64,000 nucleotides of DNA from CBDHHC01 sp965263345 (GTDB lineage Bacteria > Pseudomonadota > Alphaproteobacteria > Rhizobiales > CBDHHC01). Shown here one piece after another: positions 56,595 through 64,000 of this stretch. The stretch covers positions 930,001 through 994,000 of the forward strand of contig CBDHHC010000024.1 in assembly GCA_965263345.1 (NCBI GenBank). The letters run 5' to 3'. Below the pieces are notes generated by a model. That model saw only the letters and a list, made by a program, of their open reading frames with translations. It ran no database searches and was not told where the DNA came from. A program made the translations under genes and the position numbers. How positions within the stretch are numbered: position 1 is the stretch's first letter; every line of letters starts with the position of its first letter.

Positions 56595-57881
56595 TTATTC
56601 ACTTGTTTTAGAAGAATCTCCAGTAAGAGCCTGAGCCTGCTCAACCCACTTTTCTGTACTGATACGTCCTTCTGCGTTCAGTTTCTTATCAATTTCAGCA
56701 ACATCGCTTGGGGACCAACTTGCAATTTGCTGATAAGACTTAACCCCAAGACCATGAAGCTGACTTTCAAGAACAACTCCTATGCCTTTTATCTGTTTCA
56801 AATCTTCCTTAAGTGCAGACCTATCAGGAACAACATGAGGTTTTTGAACAGGGCGATCTTTGCTAAGTTTAGCAAACTCACTTTCACTCAAATGAGCAAC
56901 ATCACTTACTTCTTCGCGTTGTTTATCAATCAAACGCCCTTTATTTGCGACAGAAATTAATTCAGCGGAATTTTCTGAAGCCTCAGCTACAACAGCCCCA
57001 GCACTAACCACTGGATCAATACCACCAGATAGGTCCGGGCTTGGAGTTTCAATATGAGCTTCAGTAATCTCTTGAGGAACAACCTCAGGAGCAACAAATT
57101 CTTGAGGAGCCTCTTGTAAAGCATCTGTAATAGGAGCCTCGTTCACAGCCTCACCAGAAACATCCTGAATATCATCAGAAATAACTTGTTCAGGAGCAAA
57201 ACTTTCAACGACATCTTCCTGCACAGTTTCAATAACTTCATTTACAATTGGAGCCTCTGTAACTGCAGAAACTTCTTGCTCAGGAACTTGAGTTTCAACT
57301 TGCTCAGGAACCAGAGTTTCAAGTTCTTGAGTCTCTACTACATCAATAACATCATTCACCACAGGGGTTTCTGTAACTGCAGAAACCTGCTCAACATAAT
57401 CTTGCGGTTGAGCGTCTTGCACAACCTCCGATTGCACTTCATCACTCACATCTGATGTATTCTCAATTGTTTCTGCAAGATCTTGACTTTCAGGAGCCTG
57501 AGTTGTGACCTGCACATCATTTTGGGCCTCAGGTACATGATCTTCTTGCACAACATCTTCAGAAGCTTCCACAACATCACTAGTAGCCTGCGGATGGTCT
57601 GTGGTCTCCTTAACCCCTTCAGCAACGTCAAGAACTTCTGGTTCATTTATGCTCTGATCAACAGGCTGCTCGCCACTGTCTTTTTCATTTTTGCCTTCAT
57701 CAGCCACCGCAAGCTGCGACGCAGCAGCTGTTGCAGCAACAGCACCAACCGCAACGGCTGCTGTCTCCACACTCTTTTTATTCCCCCCAGCGAATAGACT
57801 GCGTAAAATATAACCAATAATGGCACCTAATAAGTACGCCGCCGCCAGAAGTAAAAATGTTTGGAAAATAAAATATGTCAT
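56595..57881 (-). CDS. Membrane-anchored protein with acidic repeats and C-terminal helix-hairpin-helix domain
   Basis: 428 residues: one N-terminal membrane helix (MTYFIFQTFLLLAAAYLLGA), an Ala/Val patch, a long Glu/Asp/Val/Gln-rich middle with loose repeats (PEQVETQVPEQEVSAVTEAP type), and a C-terminal HhH-like domain (LKQIKGIGVVLESQLHGLGV, then WSPSDVAEIDKKLNAEGRI). In alphaproteobacteria this C-terminal domain occurs in proteins of unsettled function, sometimes fused to respiratory subunits. Function unknown. A 31-codon membrane-protein gene lies just upstream. Confidence 0.75.
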   Translation of the reverse strand: MTYFIFQTFLLLAAAYLLGAIIGYILRSLFAGGNKKSVETAAVAVGAVAATAAASQLAVADEGKNEKDSGEQPVDQSINEPEVLDVAEGVKETTDHPQATSDVVEASEDVVQEDHVPEAQNDVQVTTQAPESQDLAETIENTSDVSDEVQSEVVQDAQPQDYVEQVSAVTETPVVNDVIDVVETQELETLVPEQVETQVPEQEVSAVTEAPIVNEVIETVQEDVVESFAPEQVISDDIQDVSGEAVNEAPITDALQEAPQEFVAPEVVPQEITEAHIETPSPDLSGGIDPVVSAGAVVAEASENSAELISVANKGRLIDKQREEVSDVAHLSESEFAKLSKDRPVQKPHVVPDRSALKEDLKQIKGIGVVLESQLHGLGVKSYQQIASWSPSDVAEIDKKLNAEGRISTEKWVEQAQALTGDSSKTSE

Positions 57882-57940
57882 ATCCCTTCACTCCAATACT
57901 TTTTCTAAAGACCTAGAGGGAAAATAATCAGTTAAATTGA

Positions 57941-58036
57941 TTAGTTATTTTTCAAATAACTGAACCAACCAACAACAATTCCAATACCAAATGCTAAACC
58001 GATATATGGTAAAAGTTCTACTGCTAAATATTCCAT
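57941..58036 (-). CDS. 31-residue single-span membrane protein
   Basis: ATG at 58036, preceded by AGAGG at 8 nt, encodes one hydrophobic helix with a charged end: MEYLAVELLPYIGLAFGIG, then IVVGWFSYLKNN. Stop at 57941, about 60 nt before the start of the HhH membrane gene on the same strand, so the two are probably co-transcribed. The size and shape resemble small accessory subunits of membrane complexes (CydX/CcoQ-like), but no such complex is encoded here. Confidence 0.55.
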   Translation of the reverse strand: MEYLAVELLPYIGLAFGIGIVVGWFSYLKNN

Positions 58037-58263
58037 TTTTTCAGCCTCTTATTTTATATTTCATCATCAGTATCATATTGAAATTTTACATCAAGTATTT
58101 TTCAGAATATTGTGAAATAATAAAGACAATTCGATATATTGAACTTTCAAGTCCTATTCATAAAAAACAAGAACACATAAAGGGTGTTAAAGATAAAATG
58201 AAATATTCTCAGAAAATAACTATTAAAAGGCAAAATCACTAAATGAGCAAAAAGATAAAGACC

Positions 58264-59337
58264 TTATCGAATAGCACTATAAAGAGATTCTACATGTGCC
58301 CTACTATCTTTTGTGGCTTCAATCTTTATACGTTCAACATATGTATATGCAGGTAGAATTTTTGATTTGAGATTATCTTGAATAGCAGAAAGAATAGCTT
58401 GATTTTCTACTATCCCAAAAATATTGATTGCACGATCCGTAAAACTTAAACCACCAGTCTTCATTTTACCAATTTGCTCAACCAGTATCCTGATCATGCT
58501 CCCCCAACCTTTGGGATGTCCAGAAGCAAATTCCAATTTATCGATAAATTGACGTCCAGGCAACAGTCTTTTTAGAGCCTTCAAAATATCTTCTCGAGTT
58601 TTAATATCAGGAATTTTACCCTCAAGTTTAATAACAGCAGAACTAGCATTTATAGTCAGAACATAAGGCTTTGCTTTGGGCGGCTTAACAGAAAAACTTG
58701 CAAGTTTTAAAGATTCTGGCATTTTGTTTTTAAGGTTCTGACCTAAAAACAAATAACTTTCTGAATCCACTGCTCGTCCATGGAAATCCATTTTTTGTCC
58801 AACAAGACCAACACGTCCTTTATCGACATATCGCAACTGCTTTAAGGAAAAACTGACCATAGCCAACCACATATTTTTATCCCTAAGGCCACTTCCGAAT
58901 TTCATCTTATCTTTAATCTTGAAACTTGGGAAATTTGCCCGTGCAAAGCCAAGGATGATTTTTCTATCTGCCTGAGAAGAAACATATCCGTGTAGTTTTA
59001 TTGTTTCTTTTTTACGTGATGCTGACCATTGATAAGGAGTAATAAGAGGCAGAGGCTTACTTGCATCTTGAACAACTCTAATACCATAGACACGAGACAT
59101 TGCTTCCATGGCTTTTAAACGTTGAAATGGGTCATACTGTTCCGCATCAGAAAGATATGCGTCTCGTCCAGAAATATGGAATTTTGCCCACTTCAAACCG
59201 GAAATGTTGAGAGTATGGCGGGTACGTTGGGTTAAATCCTCTTCTATAACAGAACGCTCAAACTCTAATGTTAAAAGCGTTAATAACCCTATAAGCATTA
59301 ATCCCCAAAAAAAACGGGACAGCCTACATTTATCCAT
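58264..59337 (-). CDS. Membrane-anchored BON-like domain protein
   Basis: 357 residues: an N-terminal signal anchor (FFWGLMLIGLLTLLTLEF), then repeated modules with strand-turn-helix character, such as WAKFHISGRDAYLSD followed by DPFQRLKAMEAMSRVYGIRVVQD and a later EGKIPDIKTREDILKALKRLLP. The alternation matches BON-type repeats, which bind membranes or ligands in the periplasm. No OmpA-like C-terminal domain is present. Function unknown. Confidence 0.6.
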   Translation of the reverse strand: MDKCRLSRFFWGLMLIGLLTLLTLEFERSVIEEDLTQRTRHTLNISGLKWAKFHISGRDAYLSDAEQYDPFQRLKAMEAMSRVYGIRVVQDASKPLPLITPYQWSASRKKETIKLHGYVSSQADRKIILGFARANFPSFKIKDKMKFGSGLRDKNMWLAMVSFSLKQLRYVDKGRVGLVGQKMDFHGRAVDSESYLFLGQNLKNKMPESLKLASFSVKPPKAKPYVLTINASSAVIKLEGKIPDIKTREDILKALKRLLPGRQFIDKLEFASGHPKGWGSMIRILVEQIGKMKTGGLSFTDRAINIFGIVENQAILSAIQDNLKSKILPAYTYVERIKIEATKDSRAHVESLYSAIR

Positions 59338-59609
59338 TATGTATTCTCTCCAAGCTCTAGAACGAACAAGTAAATGCCTACACTAAAGCCTCTAACAACT
59401 TTGCAATAACTTATAGTCGTAGTCTTTATATATTGAAATAGGTGTTCAATATACCATATCTCAAAAAACAAGTCTTCAAATAATAAACGAAAAATACCCC
59501 CTTATTAAGAACATATCACTCATTTTTAATATATATACTTAACAACATAGTAAACAAATTATTACAAAGAAAAAACCCCATAAACTATTGATAAATAAAG
59601 ATAAAAAAA
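59338..59609. other. Intergenic AT-rich region
   Basis: AT-rich sequence between the divergent BON-like gene and the DUF2793 locus; with the promoter motif and leader that follow, the gene-free stretch is 344 bp. No ORF or strong repeat seen. Confidence 0.5.
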
Positions 59610-59641
59610 GTTATCCTCACCATCTTTTCCTCCCATATAAT
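59610..59641 (+). promoter_or_regulatory. Promoter-like bipartite motif upstream of the tail-like genes
   Basis: GTTATCCTCAC, 8 nt, then CCTCCCATATAAT, identical in sequence and spacing to 16028-16059. The DUF2793 start codon is 41 nt past the TATAAT, a normal leader length. It is therefore the likely promoter of this operon and evidence that the copy at 16 kb is also a promoter. Confidence 0.65.
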
Positions 59642-59681
59642 TATTGGCATAAAAAAATTAAATTACGGGATAAATTTAGAA

Positions 59682-60482
59682 ATGCCACAAACACCGCATC
59701 TTAAATTGCCATATATTATGGCCTCACAAGCGCAAAAACATATAACCCATAACCAGGCCATACAAATACTGGATAGTTTGATACAGCTAAGTGTAATTGA
59801 CAGACAGCAAACACTACCTCCTCAGGCACCAAATAATGGAGAGCGCTATTTAGTTGCAGAAAATTCAGTATCAGATTGGTTAGGGCAAGATAACAAAATC
59901 ACTATCTGGAATGATAATAACTGGATATTTCTTGAACCACAAAAAGGTTGGCAGACTTGGGTTGAAAATGAAAATAGAATGCTAATTTGGACTGGCACAT
60001 CTTGGGATGACATGCCGGTTTCGCAGAGTCAAATTAACAATTTAGAACTGTTGGGTATAAATACCACAGCAGATACAACAAATAAATTATCAGTGACGAG
60101 TTCTGCAATACTCTTCAACAATGAATCTGGCAATATCAGAACAATTCTAAATAAAAACACAGCTTCAGATGTTGCAAGTATTATTTTTCAAACCAATTTC
60201 ACCGGTCATACAGAAATAGGCCTAAATGAAAACAATCAGTTTAAAATTAAAACCAGCTCTGATGGAATAACATGGTTGGATGCTATCCAAATCAATAGCT
60301 CATCAGGAGAAACAGAGTTTCAACAACCGATTTCTCTCAATAGCAACTCTAAATCAAACCTCCCAAATGCAACGCCGGCAGGACGACTTATTTACATCAA
60401 TGATGCTTCAGGAGGTGCAACCATTGCCTTCTCTGATGGCACAAATTGGAAACGCATAAGCGACAACACAATTATTAATTAA
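59682..60482 (+). CDS. DUF2793 tail/adhesin-like protein
   Basis: 266 residues. The first ~115 residues match the DUF2793 domain (LKLPYIMASQAQKHITHNQA, then NGERYLVAE, then KGWQTWVENENRMLIWTGTSW), common in tail-fibre or gene-transfer-agent-linked proteins of alphaproteobacteria. The rest is repetitive beta-type sequence ending ISDNTIIN. No capsid or terminase genes lie near it. It heads a three-gene set behind the duplicated promoter. Confidence 0.85.
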   Translation: MPQTPHLKLPYIMASQAQKHITHNQAIQILDSLIQLSVIDRQQTLPPQAPNNGERYLVAENSVSDWLGQDNKITIWNDNNWIFLEPQKGWQTWVENENRMLIWTGTSWDDMPVSQSQINNLELLGINTTADTTNKLSVTSSAILFNNESGNIRTILNKNTASDVASIIFQTNFTGHTEIGLNENNQFKIKTSSDGITWLDAIQINSSSGETEFQQPISLNSNSKSNLPNATPAGRLIYINDASGGATIAFSDGTNWKRISDNTIIN

Positions 60483-60492
60483 AGGAAAGACA

Positions 60493-60756
60493 ATGCCAGA
60501 TAATTTTAGCAAACATACATCAGCACTCAATAGCCCTGCATCAGGAGCTATAACAATCACCCCGAGTGATACTATTTCTTTGAATGAAACAACCAGAGCA
60601 ATCTATATTGGAGGGGCAGGCAATTTGACGGTGATTATGAAATCAGGTCAAGAAGTAACATTCTCAAATCTTCTCAATGGCAACATTCTTCCAATCAGAG
60701 CAACACAGATTAAAGCAACAGGAACAACAGCCACTCAACTCATAGGATTAGTATAA
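60493..60756 (+). CDS. Small tail-associated hypothetical protein
   Basis: 87 residues, no signal peptide, beta-rich (AITITPSDTISLNETTRAIY, then GAGNLTVIMKSGQEVTFSNL, ending ATQLIGLV). This type of short protein commonly follows DUF2793 genes in alphaproteobacterial prophage or GTA-like loci. AAAGGAAAG precedes its ATG. Its stop overlaps the next start (ATGA-type junction), so it is coupled to the LamG-like gene. Confidence 0.6.
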   Translation: MPDNFSKHTSALNSPASGAITITPSDTISLNETTRAIYIGGAGNLTVIMKSGQEVTFSNLLNGNILPIRATQIKATGTTATQLIGLV

Positions 60757-62006
60757 TGATAAATTTAGGACTGGATATAGCCAGCTCAAACCAATCCAGA
60801 GCATGGTGGCAACAAGAATATCCTGATGCGGTTCTGGTATTAGATTTTGAAAATGATCGTGCGATGTTGGACGGACAGGAAACGTCAATAGAGAATGTGG
60901 TCTCAATCAATCGTGCATCACCAGGTTACGCAACACGAGCAGATGGGACTTTAGCATATTTTGGACCGAATGAATTAAGACGCACAGATCTTGGGCTTTT
61001 AATTGAACCAGCATCTACAAACTACGTAAGATATTCAAATGATTTAAGCCAATGGAATATAATTGGGAACAGCCCAACCACTCCAGTTATAGAAACCGAT
61101 GCTGCTTTAGCTCCAGATGGGACAATGACAGCAGATAAACTCATTCTCAACCGTCCAGACGCAACAACATTTTCTGGTATTAGACGATTAGAAAGCGGTT
61201 TACCAAATGACGTATACCGCTACAGTGTCTACCTAAAAGCAGCAAGACCCGAGGACGTTGGTAAGGTGATAGATTTGTGGCAATTTGATACCAGCACCTT
61301 ACCAAATGTAAAACATACAAGCATTGCAGTTTTAACTAATAGTTGGACACGGTACTTCTCACCAATACCGTACATTGAGTTACACAACGATGCCGAAATA
61401 ATTTTTATCGGATATCTAAATAATTCTATTCAAAATGCAGCACTTCAATAGGCGAAACTCAGGTATTAATTTGGGGGGGACAAGCAGAACAAAATATGAT
61501 GGCATCCTCAAATATAAATACTTTAGGACAACATACACCCCGGACAGGTGATAATGTATCCTTTAGTTATCACATCTCAGAAATTAATCAATTCACATGT
61601 TATTCTGAGTTTGAACTACAAAATTACCCAAAAGCAAGTTTCTCATATTTATTAGATAACTCCATCGAAACTTATCGTTCATATATCCGTATCGATTCAT
61701 CAGGTAATTTAGAATGTGCTGTGTTCAACACAACGAACAATTTAATATCACTGTCGCATCCATTTTTAATTTCTTTAAATCAAAACATAAAATTGCATTT
61801 AGCCTTAAATGGTGCTTTCTATTAATGGAGAAAATGCTACTAGAAATTCTACTGAGATTATTTTTAATCCGAACAGTAGTTTATTTCACCAAAGACTCGG
61901 GCAAAATATAATAACTAAGGAAGAACAATTAGGAGGATATATAAGTAAGTTTGCAATATATAATAAAGAGAAAAATGACGAAGAATTGTCTGACATAACT
62001 AGCTGA
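60756..62006 (+). pseudogene. Frameshifted phage head-spike / LamG-like tail protein
   Basis: Read across frames it gives a ~415-residue spike-type protein: an N-terminal part with ATRADGTLAYFGPNELR and LLIEPASTNYVRYSND, a central sandwich ending at 61451, then ETQVLIWGGQAEQN in a second frame and a LamG-like domain that changes frame again at ~61812 (LHLALNG to VLSINGENATRN) and ends with GGYISKFAIYNKEKNDEEL. Two small indels break it. Intact relatives bind surface carbohydrate. Confidence 0.75.
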
Positions 62007-62058
62007 ATAAGCAATAAATTTAAAAAGGAAATTCTCATACCAACTAGACAAAATTTAG

Positions 62059-63194
62059 TTAATTATAATTAACTGGGTTTTTATATAAATTTTCCTTTAC
62101 ATAGTTTCTTGCAGGTACTTCAATAAATGAATATGTGCAAAAAGAAGTACAAATCACTAACGCTAAAATAATCATATCCCAAACTAAAAAGTATTGAGTA
62201 TTTAACAAATTAGAATCATCAACATTTACAGGAGAAAGATGAAAAATGTATTGAGCAATATTGCGTGCCACAACACAGATAATGAAATGAGTCATATATA
62301 TCGAATAAGAAATTTTACCAAGGAATGTAAAAATTTTTGTCTCGAATAATAAACCAACAATTCCCTTTATTTTTAAAGAAAATATAATCATAATTAATCC
62401 AAAAACCAAAAAAGCTAATAATTGGTATAGTCGATTATCATCACTATTTAATATAACAGCTATAGCAACAACAATAACGGTTATTTCAAAAAACGTTTGT
62501 AAAAGAAAATTATTATATTTTAACTTTTTGTGAAACCTAACCGCATGAATAGATACTCCTAAAAAAAAACCTCCGAGACCTCTTAAGTCCATAATCATAA
62601 TAACTAACAAACTATTATAGTTTTCCGTTAATGGCCATAAAGTTGAATAGGATACAATTGAAATAACTAAACTTAACAAGAGTATATGATTTAATTTAGT
62701 AAAACGAATAAATAAATAGAAAATAAGATAAACGTAAAATTCGACACTTATACTCCACGATGGATGATTCCAAGATACAAAATCTAATAAACCTAATGAA
62801 TGAATTAGAAACACATTTAAGAAAAAAGTTGTGATGTTATTTTCATCTATTGGATTTGTTCCAAAACCAAAATATTGAAAAATAACAAACTTAACAAAAG
62901 TAATTGGAAGTAGACATATCAAAACAAAAAAATGAAGTGGATATAATCTCCCTAACATTAACATAGAAAAAGTTATAAACCCTAACCCGTTCTATAATTT
63001 TACTTCAAATAAGCATGAGCGATAATAAAACCAGATAAAATAAAGAAAAAGTCTACAAAAATTTCTCCATGTTTTATAATAGGAAGTTTTTCACCGTAAG
63101 CAAATGGAGAATGAAATAGTACTACTAATATTGCTGCTATACCACGAAAAGACTCAAGTGATAAAAAGATCTCATTTTTAGGATTATTCATCAA
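62059..63194 (-). pseudogene. Disrupted membrane acyltransferase (acyltransferase-3 / OafA type)
   Basis: The N-terminal 64 codons (63000-63194) carry the family start LESFRGIAAILVVLFHS, with the catalytic histidine, and FFFILSGFIIAHAYLK before a stop. Then, after ~35 nt with stops, a second frame (62059-62964) continues MLMLGRLYPLHFFVL with the remaining membrane helices. Together they equal a normal ~350-residue acyltransferase that O-acetylates surface sugars. One small indel would join them. Confidence 0.8.
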
Positions 63195-63209
63195 AACTTA
63201 TTTATCCAC

Positions 63210-64000
63210 TCATAATAAAACCCGAATAAGTGACAAAGAATAATAACCAACATAGCTACTGATAATAAAAGCATGTTGCCAGCGACTGAAAATAGAGTTT
63301 TGTGAAAAATATACAAAAGCAAAAGTAAAAAGCAGTTGTGGCTCCAGATATCTTTGCCAGGCAAATTTCTGCACGAGGAAACCACTAAAAAAAAACCAAA
63401 AAGAGAAGTAAGATAATAAAACAAGAGCGAGAAGAGAATGATACCACATCAAAAAAGCAGATCAATCCAATATATATTGTCAAAATAAGAAACCCTGCAA
63501 AAATAAAATAACTTTGATCAGTAATTAGCTCTAAAACATTTTTAAAACTCCATATAATAGAACCGATTTCTCCCCCTCGCAAAGACATGAGTGTCAAAAC
63601 AGTAATAGCCACTGAAAGAAACAAAAATAAAATATTATTCCTCAAAGAAATTTCATGAAAAATACATCGAGCTCGAACAACAAAAAATGGTAAAATGAGT
63701 ATGCCTGTTAAACTCAACATATGCCCGAGTTGAAATAAATGAATCTGCGTTCCACCATGCTGACGGAAACTATAGGGAACCAAGCCGCCCCATCCCCATA
63801 ACAACAATGTTAGAAATATCAAACCAACTAAAATTGGAACAATAACGTAAAACAACTTGTTTAGTGAGAAATCAACTTTAGCAACTCTACCTAACCATAG
63901 TAAGAAAGGCACACTGCAAATGAGAATATAATTTTGACGAATAAAAGCTAAAGATACAACAGTGATCGAAAAAAAAAGTGCTGACTTAAAATTATCTCTC
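63210..64000 (-). pseudogene. Frameshifted polytopic membrane protein, running off the window
   Basis: Two overlapping frames form one membrane protein: 63385-63912 (LLWLGRVAKVDFSLNKLFYV, HGGTQIHLFQLGHMLSLTGI, and several more helices) and, after a shift in a six-T tract at ~63450, 63210-63452 (MWYHSLLALVLLSYFSFWFF, ending in SLIRVLL). A further shift near 63915 seems needed to join SLAFIRQNYILI upstream. I do not recognise the family; the 5' end lies outside the window. It lies directly upstream of the broken acyltransferase and may belong to a surface-polysaccharide region. Confidence 0.6.

Noticed and set aside
57991..58242. Plus-strand 83-codon ORF
   Set aside because: It overlaps the better supported 31-residue minus-strand gene and lacks a ribosome-binding site.
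1..64000. Poor sequence quality as the general cause of the frameshifts
   Set aside because: nrdJ, pyc, ppiD, pyrG and other long core genes are free of indels, while disruptions cluster in accessory genes. Local errors in homopolymers still cannot be excluded.
1..64000. CRISPR array or rRNA operon
   Set aside because: No regularly spaced direct repeats and no rRNA-like sequence were seen.

Overview
This window is AT-rich chromosomal DNA from an alphaproteobacterium. The lineage is inferred from gene content and order: lepB-rnc-era, kdsA-pyrG-secG-tpiA next to ppiD-trpE, a pyruvate carboxylase, a B12-dependent NrdJ, a GNAT/ATP-grasp NAGGN osmolyte locus, a BcsS-like protein, DUF2793, and porins whose mature N-terminus carries an ADLEERVAELE-type coiled segment. 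The porins and BcsS-like protein lean towards Hyphomicrobiales, but I cannot place the genus. I see no rRNA, tRNA or CRISPR array.

Layout. 0-7 kb: a CcmI/NrfG-like TPR protein stands divergent from three same-strand genes encoding a secreted five-haem cytochrome c, an outer-membrane beta-barrel and a membrane-anchored FAD/NAD/[2Fe-2S] reductase. An FNR-like box lies in the divergent promoter region. This is my best candidate for an undescribed system: a redox route from NAD(P)H or the quinone pool to the periplasm or cell surface. 7-12 kb: the NAGGN osmoprotectant locus, whose amidotransferase gene is broken. 12-18.8 kb: a repeat-rich accessory zone with a cytochrome b561 / cytochrome c' pair, an IS4-type transposase remnant with 28-bp inverted repeats, ~100-bp dispersed repeats, a multi-hairpin element, a promoter followed by a long highly structured non-coding stretch (candidate ncRNA), a frameshifted cbrC and a vapBC-type pair.

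19-35 kb: core genes for RNA processing, protein export, KDO, CTP, triose phosphate and tryptophan, then a polyprenyl-phosphate sugar transferase with an epimerase, and envelope proteins. 36-46 kb: nrdJ, an MFS transporter, a CheZ-like protein with a very long acidic tail, and several secreted proteins. 46-49 kb: two tandem porins, the second carrying at least four small disruptions. 49.7-59.3 kb: a UbiH-family hydroxylase, an LpxL-family acyltransferase, ssb, pyc, a membrane-anchored helix-hairpin-helix protein with a 31-residue membrane protein upstream, and a BON-like protein.

59.6-64 kb: phage-tail-like DUF2793 genes behind a promoter almost identical to that of the candidate ncRNA, then a frameshifted LamG-type tail or spike gene, a broken acyltransferase and a frameshifted polytopic membrane protein that runs off the window. 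Small indels are concentrated in dispensable genes, while the large core genes (nrdJ, pyc, ppiD, pyrG) are clean. This points to gene decay rather than general sequence error, though raw reads would be needed to prove it.
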